Assembly (NCBI RefSeq): GCF_009865135.1
Contig: NZ_WWGH01000001.1
Location: forward strand, 3,720,001 to 3,784,000
DNA from: Streptomyces sp. SID8374
Lineage (GTDB): Bacteria > Actinomycetota > Actinomycetes > Streptomycetales > Streptomycetaceae
Direction: 5' to 3'
Length of the DNA stretch: 64,000 nt
The notes below the pieces were generated by a model. The model was not told where the DNA came from. It saw nothing but the letters and a program-made list of their open reading frames with translations, and ran no database searches. The position numbers were made by a program, and so were the translations under genes. Within the stretch, counting starts at the first letter, position 1, and every line of letters starts with the position of its first letter. This document shows positions 29,125 to 36,084 of this stretch, in pieces.

Positions 29125-30018
29125 ATGCACAGCCCATCACCCCTGCCCCTCGTCGACCTGCCCGTACGGCGCCTCACGCGGGGAGACCTCGTCTCCTGCG
29201 CCGACCTCTCCGAAGACCGGGGCTGGCCGCGCGACGAGCACCGATGGGGGCTGCTCCTCTCCGCGGGTACGGGCTACGGGATCGATGACCCCGACGGGAA
29301 GGGCCTGGCGGCGGCCTGTGTGGTGATGTCGTACGGGCCCCGGCTGGCGGCCGTCGGCATGCTGCTCGTCGCCGGACGCCACGCCCGTCAGGGGATCGCG
29401 CGGCGGCTCATGCGCCATGTGATGGAGGAGGTCGGGCCTACCCCGCTCGCGCTGTACGCCACACCCGAGGGGCAGCCGCTCTACGAGAAGCTCGGCTTCG
29501 CCCAGGTGGGCCGGACCGAACGGGTCCTGGGCCGGTTCCGGGCGGAGGACGGGGGTGCGGCGTCTCCGGCAGTGGCCCGGGGCTCGGCCGCGACCACCCG
29601 GCCGGCCGCAGCGGATGACCTCCAGGCGATGGTCCGCCTCGACCTGCCCGTCTTCGGTATCGACCGCACCCACCTCATCGCCCGGCTCCCGGCCTTCTCG
29701 GACCGGCTCCAGGTCGCGGAGGAGAACGGCGAGCTGACCGGCTACGCGGCCCTCTGGCCGAGCGGCGACGCCCATGTCGTGGGCCCGCTCGTGGCGCGGG
29801 ACACGGCCACCGCGAAGGCCCTCGTCACCGCGCTGGCGGCCACGACGGACCGGCCGCTGCGGGCCGACGTGGACGCGCGCCACGAGGAGCTGCTCGGCTG
29901 GCTGGTGGAGCGCGGCCTGGAGCCGGGCTCCCGGACCGCGGTGATGACGTACGGCATCGAGGACCTCCCCGGTGACGCCTCCCGCAGGTTCGCCCCGCTG
30001 ACCATCGCGACGGGCTGA
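29125..30018 (+). CDS. GNAT-family N-acetyltransferase, tandem-domain
   Basis: 297 aa from ATG 29125. The first GNAT fold (1-145) contains the acetyl-CoA loop ARQGIARRLMRHVME and ends YEKLGFAQVGRTER; the second half (about 160-290) is a degenerate acetyltransferase-like domain (LDLPVFGIDRTHLIARLP). The open frame to 29029 begins inside parS and is not thought to be translated. Substrate unknown. Confidence 0.8.
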   Translation: MHSPSPLPLVDLPVRRLTRGDLVSCADLSEDRGWPRDEHRWGLLLSAGTGYGIDDPDGKGLAAACVVMSYGPRLAAVGMLLVAGRHARQGIARRLMRHVMEEVGPTPLALYATPEGQPLYEKLGFAQVGRTERVLGRFRAEDGGAASPAVARGSAATTRPAAADDLQAMVRLDLPVFGIDRTHLIARLPAFSDRLQVAEENGELTGYAALWPSGDAHVVGPLVARDTATAKALVTALAATTDRPLRADVDARHEELLGWLVERGLEPGSRTAVMTYGIEDLPGDASRRFAPLTIATG

Positions 30019-30048
30019 GGCCCCTGCTGCGGGTGCTCCGCCTCAGCC
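30013..30048. terminator. Hairpin between convergent GNAT and GlcG/HbpS genes
   Basis: GGCTGAGGC and GCCTCAGCC pair across an 18-nt loop and overlap the stop region of both convergent genes. Confidence 0.6.
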
Positions 30049-30465
30049 GAGGGAGTCCGCCGCGGCGGACGCGAACCCGTGGTCCTGCTCCGGCGCTCCG
30101 CCGCCGACGCCGATGGCCCCGATCAGCCGGCCGTCGCGGTGCAGGGGGACCCCGCCTGCGATGAAGAGGAGCGGGCGGTCCAGTGCGGTCGGCAGGGTGT
30201 GGAAGAGCCCGCCGGGCTGCACCGCGTCGACCAGGTCCGCGGTGGGGGCGTCGAGTTGCAGCGCGGTGAACGCCTTACGGGTGCTGGTCTCTCCGGCGAT
30301 GAGGACGGCCCGGTCCTCGCGCCGGAAGGCCAGCAGGTGGCCGCCCGCGTCCACGACGCTCACGGCGACGGCGACCCCGGCCGCCTCGGCGGCGGTGCGG
30401 GCTGCTGTGACGAGGGCCTCGGCGTCCTGGATGGTCAGCGGGGCGACAGCGGTGGTGGTGCTCAT
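30043..30465 (-). CDS. GlcG/HbpS-family haem-binding protein
   Basis: 140 aa from ATG 30465, which follows AGGAGC. The fold signature is AVSVVDAGGHLLAFRREDRA, then GETSTRKAFTALQL and a Gly-rich end (IGAIGVGGGAPEQDHGFA). The family includes the extracellular haem sensor HbpS of Streptomyces; no signal peptide is seen here, so this copy is probably cytoplasmic. It lies 62 bp after an MFS exporter on the same strand and may share its MarR-controlled promoter. Confidence 0.82.
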   Translation of the reverse strand: MSTTTAVAPLTIQDAEALVTAARTAAEAAGVAVAVSVVDAGGHLLAFRREDRAVLIAGETSTRKAFTALQLDAPTADLVDAVQPGGLFHTLPTALDRPLLFIAGGVPLHRDGRLIGAIGVGGGAPEQDHGFASAAADSLG

Positions 30466-30527
30466 GGAACTGCTCCTGATCGTTGTGCGGTGGGGTGGGT
30501 GGTGCGGTTGGGGGCTCGGGGCGGGGC

Positions 30528-31742
30528 TCAGTGCCGGGCGGCCGGGGCGGTGACCGGAGCGGGGGTGCTCCCGGCGACGATCCGGCCTTCGGCGGTGTCG
30601 GTACGGCGCTCCAGCAGGCTGGAGACCACGGCCAGGACCAGGGCGGAGGCGGCGAGGGCCGCGCCGACCCAGTTGGGGGCGGTGTAGCCGAGACCGGCGG
30701 CGATCACGAGGCCGCCGAGCCAGGCGGCGAGGGCGTTGCCGAGGTTGAAGGCCCCGATGTTGACGGCGGAGGCCAGGGTGGGGGCGCCTGCCGCCTGGTC
30801 GAGGACCCGCTTCTGCAGCGGGGGCACGGTCGCGAAGCCCAGGGCGCCGATCAGGACGATGGTGACGGCCGCGGTCGCCTTGTTGTGGGCGGTCACGGTG
30901 AACAGGGCGAGGACGAGGGCGAGCGCGCCGAGCGAGACGTACAGCATCGGCATCAGATGGCGGTCGGCGAACCGTCCGCCGACCAGGTTGCCGCCCACCA
31001 TGCCGAGGCCGAAGAGGACCAGCAGCCAGGTGACGGAGGAGGCCGAGTAGCCGGCGACCCCGGTCATCATCGGGGTGATGTAGGTGATCGCGGCGAAGAC
31101 TCCGCCGAAGCCCAGGACGGTCATGGCCATCGCGAGGAGGACCTGGACGTTGCGGAACGCGGCCAGTTCGTGGCGGATGCGGACGCCTTCGGGCCTGGGC
31201 TGCTCGGGGACGAGCTTCGCGACGCCGAGGAGCCCGATCACGCCGAGGAGGGCCACGATGACGAACGTGGTGCGCCACCCGGCGGACTGCCCGATGTAGG
31301 TGCCGAGCGGGACACCGACGACGTTGGCGACGGTGAGCCCGGTGAACATCATGGCGATGGCACCGGCCTTCTTCTGCGGGGCGACCAGATCGGCGGCGAC
31401 CACCGAGCCGATGCCGAAGAAGGCACCGTGCGCGAGGGAGGCGACCACCCGGCCGGCGAGCATGACGCCGAAGACGGGGGCGAGGGCGGAGACCAGGTTG
31501 CCCACGATGAACAGCCCCATCAGGAGCATCAGCATCCGCTTACGGGTGACCCGGGTGCCCAGGAGGGTCATCAGCGGGGCACCGAGGACGACCCCGAGCG
31601 CGTAGCCCGTCACCAGGAAGCCTGCGGTCGGGATCGAGACCTGGAAGTCCGCGGCCACCTCGGGGAGCAACCCCATGATCACGAACTCGGTCGTCCCGAT
31701 CCCGAATGCCCCGATGGCCAGGGCCAGGAGCGCGAGCGGCAT
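30528..31742 (-). CDS. MFS transporter, DHA1 (AraJ/YdhP-like) exporter
   Basis: 404 aa, 12 predicted helices. It begins MPLALLALAIGAFGIGTTEF and carries the DHA1 motifs GTRVTRKRMLMLLM (motif A region) and GRVVASLAHGAFFGIGS. Start ATG 31742 follows GGAAGGTGG. These exporters expel drugs, sugars or metabolites. A MarR regulator is transcribed divergently from a repeat-rich 139-bp region, so substrate-induced derepression is likely. Confidence 0.88.
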   Translation of the reverse strand: MPLALLALAIGAFGIGTTEFVIMGLLPEVAADFQVSIPTAGFLVTGYALGVVLGAPLMTLLGTRVTRKRMLMLLMGLFIVGNLVSALAPVFGVMLAGRVVASLAHGAFFGIGSVVAADLVAPQKKAGAIAMMFTGLTVANVVGVPLGTYIGQSAGWRTTFVIVALLGVIGLLGVAKLVPEQPRPEGVRIRHELAAFRNVQVLLAMAMTVLGFGGVFAAITYITPMMTGVAGYSASSVTWLLVLFGLGMVGGNLVGGRFADRHLMPMLYVSLGALALVLALFTVTAHNKATAAVTIVLIGALGFATVPPLQKRVLDQAAGAPTLASAVNIGAFNLGNALAAWLGGLVIAAGLGYTAPNWVGAALAASALVLAVVSSLLERRTDTAEGRIVAGSTPAPVTAPAARH

Positions 31743-31765
31743 GGGTTCCACCTTCCCTGAAGATT

Positions 31766-31838
31766 GCGTCTGCGCCTTACGAGCGTCCACAATAATTGCA
31801 GACGCTGGTTAATTGCAAACACGGGCTATTGCAGGCGT
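31766..31838. promoter_or_regulatory. Candidate MarR operator region
   Basis: Between the divergent MFS and MarR genes the motif ATTGCARRC recurs: ATTGCAGACG (31795), ATTGCAAACA (31812) and ATTGCAGGCG (31828), with an inverted partner GCGTCTGC at 31766. The AT content is far above the surroundings. Spacing is 16-17 bp, so successive repeats are about one and a half helical turns apart. Confidence 0.55.
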
Positions 31839-31881
31839 CCCCTATCCTGGAACCACGCAGCTCCCGCCCGGAGGAGAGACC

Positions 31882-32358
31882 ATGACCGCGACCGACCCCG
31901 CGCTGACCGCCCTGGCCCAGGGCTGGTGCGCCCTCTCCCTGCTCCACGGGAAGATCGAGGCCCGCATCGAGCGCGCCCTCCAGTCGGGCCACGGGCTCAG
32001 CGCGCGTGAGTACTCGCTCCTCGATGTGCTGAGCCGGCAGCACAGCGGCCCCGGCGGCCATCTCCAGATGAAGCAGGTCGCCGACGCCGTGGTCCTCAGC
32101 CAGAGCGCCACCACCCGGCTGGTCACCAGGCTGGAGGACCGGGGGCTGCTGACCCGGTACCTGTGCGACACCGACCGCCGGGGCATCTACACCGATGTCA
32201 CCGAGACCGGCCTCACCCTGCTCGCGGAGGCCCGGCCGACCAACGACAGCGCCCTGCGGGCGGCGCTGGACGAGGCCTCGGAGAACCCCGAGCTCGCGCC
32301 CCTGGTCCGGGCCGTGGAAGAGCTGAAGGCCCCGGTCCGACAGCCGCGGAGCGCGTAA
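31882..32358 (+). CDS. MarR-family regulator
   Basis: 158 aa after a GGAGGAGAG ribosome site. The winged HTH spans LSAREYSLLDVLSRQHSG to VLSQSATTRLVTRLEDRGLL, followed by the wing TDRRGIYTDVTETG. Probably represses the divergent MFS exporter and itself. The next gene starts only 10 bp downstream. Confidence 0.88.
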   Translation: MTATDPALTALAQGWCALSLLHGKIEARIERALQSGHGLSAREYSLLDVLSRQHSGPGGHLQMKQVADAVVLSQSATTRLVTRLEDRGLLTRYLCDTDRRGIYTDVTETGLTLLAEARPTNDSALRAALDEASENPELAPLVRAVEELKAPVRQPRSA

Positions 32359-32368
32359 TCTGCCGATC

Positions 32369-32821
32369 ATGAGTGATCTTGAGATACGCCCCGTTGCCGA
32401 GACCGACCTCGACGCCGTGGTGGACATGCTGGCCGACGACCCCCTCGGCGCGCAGCGCGAGTCGCCGGACGACCTCACCCCGTACCGCGCCGCGCTCCGG
32501 CGGCTGGCCGACGACCCGAACCAGCATGTCGTCGTCGCCGTCCGCGAGGGCCGTGTGGTCGGGACCCTCCAGCTGACCGTGGTCCCCGGGCTGTCCCGGC
32601 GCGGCGCCGTCCGGTCGATCATCGAGGCCGTCCGCATCCACGCCGACGAGCGGGGCAGCGGCCTCGGTACGCAGCTGATCCAGTGGGCGGTCGACGAATC
32701 CCGCCGTCAGGACTGCCAGTTGGTACAGCTGACCTCGGATGCCACCCGTAAGGACGCGCACCGCTTCTACGAGCGGCTCGGGTTCACGGCCAGCCACGTG
32801 GGCTTCAAGCTCGCGCTCTGA
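32369..32821 (+). CDS. GNAT-family N-acetyltransferase
   Basis: 150 aa, a compact single GNAT domain with VGTLQLTVVPGLSRRGAVRS, the acetyl-CoA loop DERGSGLGTQLIQWAV and the end motif AHRFYERLGFTASHVGFKL. It is probably co-transcribed with the MarR gene 10 bp upstream. Substrate unknown. Confidence 0.87.
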   Translation: MSDLEIRPVAETDLDAVVDMLADDPLGAQRESPDDLTPYRAALRRLADDPNQHVVVAVREGRVVGTLQLTVVPGLSRRGAVRSIIEAVRIHADERGSGLGTQLIQWAVDESRRQDCQLVQLTSDATRKDAHRFYERLGFTASHVGFKLAL

Positions 32822-32852
32822 AGGGCTCTTCGAAAGGCCTCTCTGAACGACA

Positions 32853-32902
32853 ACGGCCGGTGGGGTGGGTGTTTCACGTGAAACACCCACCCCACCGGCC
32901 GT
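32853..32902. other. parS at 32871-32884 inside a 50-bp perfect palindrome
   Basis: GTTTCACGTGAAAC is flanked on each side by 18 bases (ACGGCCGGTGGGGTGGGT and its exact complement). It lies between the convergent GNAT and beta-lactamase-fold genes, so it can act both as a ParB site and as a bidirectional terminator. Confidence 0.92.
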
Positions 32903-32915
32903 CATGGCTCAGGCG

Positions 32916-34295
32916 TCAGCCGCCGAGCCCCCGCCAGCCCGCCGGGTCCAGCCCCCCGGGAACGTCCGCTCCCGCCTCATAGGGCTCACGGGTGAAGGCG
33001 AACGAGCCGAGGTCGAGATGGTCGACCGAACCGTCGTCCCTCCGTACGACGCGGAGGGTCTCCCCCGCGTAGTAGTCGTCCTGGCCCGTCCAGGTGCCGT
33101 CCGGCCGGGGGACGAAGGCGGCTCCGCGCCCGGTACCGCCCAGCGGCCTGAGTTCGAGGCCCCGGCCCCCGGTCAGCCGCAGCGTGAACGTATGGGTCCC
33201 CCAGTGCCAGATCCCGGTCAGTGCCAGCAGCTCCTCGTCGGCCTCGGGAAGCGGGCGCCAGGGCTCCGGGATCCGCGGCTCCGCGTCCGCCACGATGCTC
33301 AGGAGTTCGGCGGCCACCGTGGCGGCGGGCAGCCCCGAGGTGGCGTTGGCGAGAGCGACCGCGGCGACATCGTCCTCCTCGCTGAACCAGAGGCCGGCGA
33401 CGAACCCGGGCAGCGAGCCCGCGTGCCCGAAGAGGACCCGGCTGCCGGTCTTCACGAGCTGGAGGCCCAGTCCGTATCCGCTTCCCCCGGCCTCGGCGGC
33501 GGGCGCGGCGGGCGTCCTCATCTCCCGTACGGAAGAAGCCGACAGGACCCGGTCGTCCCCCTCGGCCAGAAAGGCGGCGAACCGCAGCAGGTCGGCCGGG
33601 GTCGACCAGAGCTGACCCGCGGGCGCCATCAGTCCGAGGTCCTCGGCGGGCTCGCTCACCACCACATCGGCCCACGGGTGCACGGCCCAGCCCTCCGCGT
33701 ACGGAGCGACCGGCCCGCCCGTCGTACGGTCCATGCCCAGCGGCTCCAGGATCTCGCGGCGCAGCGCCTCCTCCCAGGAGACCCCGCGCACGGCTTCGAC
33801 CAGCGAACCGAGCAGGGTGTAGCCCGGGTTGGAGTAGTGGAAACGGTGGCCCGCCGGATGCATCTGCGGCCGCTCACCGAGCACATCGGCGAGCTCGGGA
33901 CGCAGCGTCCCCGGGGTCCGCTCCCACCAGGGGGCGGGCGCCTCGGCACCGAGTCCCGCGCTGTGGCCGAGCAGTTGGAAGACGGTCGCACCGCCCGAGC
34001 CGGTGCCGGGAAGGTGCTTCTCCAGCTGGTCGTCCAGGTCGATCAGCCCCTCGTCGCGCAGCCGCAGGACCAGAACAGCCGTGAACGTCTTGGTGATCGA
34101 CCCGATCCGGTACTGCGTATCGGCATCCGGGGCCCGCCCCTCCAGGCCCGTACGACCCCCGCTCCAGACGATCCGCCCCTCCCGCTGCACCGCGGCCGCG
34201 AGCGAGGGCGCACGGCCTTCCCGCTGCGCGGTGGCGAGACGGTGGAGGAGCGAGCGACGGGTGCCGGGGAGCAGTTCTTCACTGGGAGAAGTCAT
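32916..34295 (-). CDS. Beta-lactamase-fold serine hydrolase (class C/esterase type)
   Basis: 459 aa from ATG 34295. The serine nucleophile motif is GSITKTF (SxxK), the YxN equivalent is YSNPGY and the third motif is HAGSLPG in place of KTG; a C-terminal lipocalin-like domain follows (about 350-459). Family members include D-aminopeptidases, esterases and PBP-like enzymes. No signal peptide is obvious. Its upstream region is cut by the end of the Tn7-like transposon 72 bp away. Confidence 0.83.
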   Translation of the reverse strand: MTSPSEELLPGTRRSLLHRLATAQREGRAPSLAAAVQREGRIVWSGGRTGLEGRAPDADTQYRIGSITKTFTAVLVLRLRDEGLIDLDDQLEKHLPGTGSGGATVFQLLGHSAGLGAEAPAPWWERTPGTLRPELADVLGERPQMHPAGHRFHYSNPGYTLLGSLVEAVRGVSWEEALRREILEPLGMDRTTGGPVAPYAEGWAVHPWADVVVSEPAEDLGLMAPAGQLWSTPADLLRFAAFLAEGDDRVLSASSVREMRTPAAPAAEAGGSGYGLGLQLVKTGSRVLFGHAGSLPGFVAGLWFSEEDDVAAVALANATSGLPAATVAAELLSIVADAEPRIPEPWRPLPEADEELLALTGIWHWGTHTFTLRLTGGRGLELRPLGGTGRGAAFVPRPDGTWTGQDDYYAGETLRVVRRDDGSVDHLDLGSFAFTREPYEAGADVPGGLDPAGWRGLGG

Positions 34296-34361
34296 GGTCA
34301 ACCCATACCCGACGGGCCGCCGCCTGACGAGAGGATTACCGGGCGCGGGGCCTCGCGCCGT

Positions 34362-34366
34362 CCGAG
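34362..34366 (+). repeat. Left target-site duplication, CCGAG
   Basis: Directly abuts the TGTAGG transposon end and is repeated exactly at 42917-42921. A 5-bp duplication is the hallmark of Tn7-like and Tn5053-like transposition. Confidence 0.93.
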
Positions 34367-34455
34367 TGTAGGATCTCGCCGCCCGTGGCATATGGCATCC
34401 CGCTGACCAGCGGCTTCATGCCTGTCTCAGTCGATGTCCACGCGCTTATGTCTCA
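34367..34455 (+). repeat. Left transposon end with TnsB-type repeats
   Basis: From the tip inward: TGTAGGATCTCG (34367), TGTCTCA (34423-34429) and TGTCTCA (34449-34455), with GCTTCAT nearby as in the right end. These are candidate TnsB-binding sites. Confidence 0.7.
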
Positions 34456-34622
34456 GGTTGCGTGGCATTTCCTCGCGAACGGCTTGGCCGGTCAAAGGGA
34501 ACAGGCTGTGGGGTGCCCGTCATCCGCTCTTCGCCTGAGCCCATTCGAGAAGGGCCTCGATGGCATCGAGGAGTTCGTCCGGAGTGCGGAGATCGCGATG
34601 TTCTTGCCGGATCTGGCTACTA

Positions 34623-35514
34623 GGTCCTGTCGTCAAATGTCACGCCCACATCAGGAGTGACGCGAGCGTGACGGCCGCTTCGTAGGACTGGGCGGTTTTG
34701 TCGTAGCGGGTGGCGATGCCGCGCCACTGCTTCAGGCGGTTGAAGCACCGTTCCACGACGTTGCGGTGCTTGTAGGCCTCGCGGTCGAAGGCCGGCGGGC
34801 GGCCACCGCGACTGCCCCGCCTGGCCCGGTTGCCGACCTGGTCGGCACGCTCGGGAATCGTGTGAGGGATGCCGCGGCGGCGAAGCCAGGCGCGGATCGC
34901 TTTCGAGCTGTAGCCCTTGTCGCCCAGGACGTGATCGGGCCGGGTGCGGGGTCGCCCCGGTCCGATCCGGGGCACCCGGATCGCTTCCATCACGGCGGTG
35001 AACCGGGTGCAGTCGTTGGTGTTGCCGCCCGTGACGACGAAGCCGAGCGGACGGCCTCTGCCGTCACAGGCAAGATGAATCTTGCTGGTCAGGCCGCCCC
35101 TGGACCGCCCGAGGGCCGGGTCGCGGAGCCCCCTTTTCGAGCCCCCGCCCCATGCTGGTGGGCCCGGACGATCGTGGAATCGACCGACACCAGCCACTCG
35201 ATGTCGCCCGCCGCGTCCGCTTCCGCCTGGGCGGCCCGCAGCATTCGGTCGAACGTTCCGTCCGCCGCCCACCTGCGGAAACGGGTATGCAGCGTGGCCC
35301 ACGGACCATAGCGCTCGGGCACGTCCCGCCAGGCCGTCCCGGTCCGGAACTTCCACACGATCCCGTTCAGGACCCTGCGGTCGTCCAGCCGCTTCCGCCC
35401 CCGCAACGACACGGGCAGCAACGGCCGGACGAACTCCCACTCAGCATCGGACAGTTCATGGCGACGTATCACGACACCATGATCCACCAGCGATGATCAT
35501 TTGAAGACACTGCC
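34623..35514 (-). mobile_element. IS5-family insertion sequence, 892 bp
   Basis: 17-bp terminal inverted repeats GGTCCTGTCGTCAAATG (left) and GGCAGTGTCTTCAAATG (right, read inward) match at 13 positions. TA dinucleotides flank both ends (34621-34622, 35515-35516) within a CTAG on each side, as expected for the IS427-type group. It carries one transposase read in two overlapping frames and sits inside the immunity-like gene of the Tn7-like element. Confidence 0.92.
34640..35487 (-). CDS. IS5-family transposase, two frames joined by -1 frameshift
   Basis: Frame A (35487 to 35089) begins VIRRHELSDAEWEFVRPLLP and holds the first DDE aspartate in SVDSTIVRAHQH. Frame B (ending 34640) holds LTSKIHLACDGRGRPLGFVV, the second Asp in VLGDKGYSSKAIR and the Glu in NVVERCFNRLKQWRGIATRY. 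They overlap, and B lies at -1 relative to A; an AAAAGGGGG run (A tract at 35134-35137) is the probable slip site. The start is GTG 35487 or a nearby in-frame codon. Frameshifting is inferred from architecture; a sequencing error cannot be excluded. Confidence 0.88.
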
Positions 35515-35748
35515 TAGCCCAGTCACCGCACTCCAGCTCAGCTTCGCCGCTGTCCCAGACGATGAGCATGGCGACATAGTCGTCGGTCTCCACCGTCATC
35601 CATGCGCTGGTCTTGGGTCGACCGTCATCAGGTGATCGTTGGATGTCACCCGTGACCCCGCGTGATCGCAGTTGCTCCTCGTTCTCGGTGAACCAGGTAT
35701 GGAGCCTCTGCGGCAGCTCATTCATCCCGCGCCGCGCTCTCCCGGTCT

Positions 35749-36084
35749 TCACGGCATGGGAGTAAATCCCGCTGACTGGTCGAGCATGAAGGGGGCCCCG
35801 GGGCTCGCCGGATTCCAACCCTGTGCCCGTGCTTCACGGATGCTCGCGGCAACGCAACCTGGCCGGATGGGCTCTGCCTCGATATCCAACCAGTTGCTGG
35901 GATGTGGCTGACCGCTGGTGACGACCAAGGTCGTGCTGGGCTGGTCAGCATTGGCGATTTCCACCGAAAAAGTCAGCGGCGTCCAGCACAGTCCTTGCGA
36001 GTAGGAGGGCTTCCTGCGGATTCGCCAGCGGTACTCGGTCCCGTCAATGGTGATCCGTCGGGACCCCTTCTTGTTCAGCGCCAT
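35749..36084 (-). CDS. Hypothetical cargo protein, 111 aa
   Basis: The start codon shares one base with the tniQ stop (TAATG), so it is translationally coupled to the transposition operon. The protein begins MALNKKGSRRITIDGTEYRW, contains SYSQGLCWTPLTFSVEIA and HPSNWLDIEAEPI, and looks like a small mixed alpha/beta protein without membrane or signal segments. Not assigned to a family. Together with the split immunity-like gene 23 bp downstream it is the only cargo seen in the element. Confidence 0.75.
   Translation of the reverse strand: MALNKKGSRRITIDGTEYRWRIRRKPSYSQGLCWTPLTFSVEIANADQPSTTLVVTSGQPHPSNWLDIEAEPIRPGCVAASIREARAQGWNPASPGAPFMLDQSAGFTPMP

Larger units (their letters stand above)
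34520..35725 (-). pseudogene. Immunity-protein-like gene (TriTu type) split by an IS
   Basis: The 5' part (35725 down to 35516, 70 codons from MNELPQRLHTWF) ends ELECGDWA at the IS edge; the 3' part (34620 down to 34520) encodes 32 residues from SQIRQEHRDLRTPDELLDAI and a stop. Removing the IS and one TA joins them in frame through one serine codon as a 103-aa protein. The VETDDYVAMLIVWDSGEAEL core resembles small polymorphic-toxin immunity proteins of the TriTu group; that name is from pattern memory. Transcription would continue from tniQ and the 111-aa gene upstream. Confidence 0.75.

Noticed and set aside
34385..34660. 91-aa plus-strand frame (MAYGIPLTSGFMPV...)
   Set aside because: It overlays the left transposon end, the 3' part of the split immunity gene and the IS inverted repeat; no homology or ribosome site, and the composition is that of an antisense frame.
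35089..35487. Transposase frame A as a broken pseudogene
   Set aside because: Both frames overlap at a slippery A/G run and keep all DDE residues, which fits programmed frameshifting better than decay.
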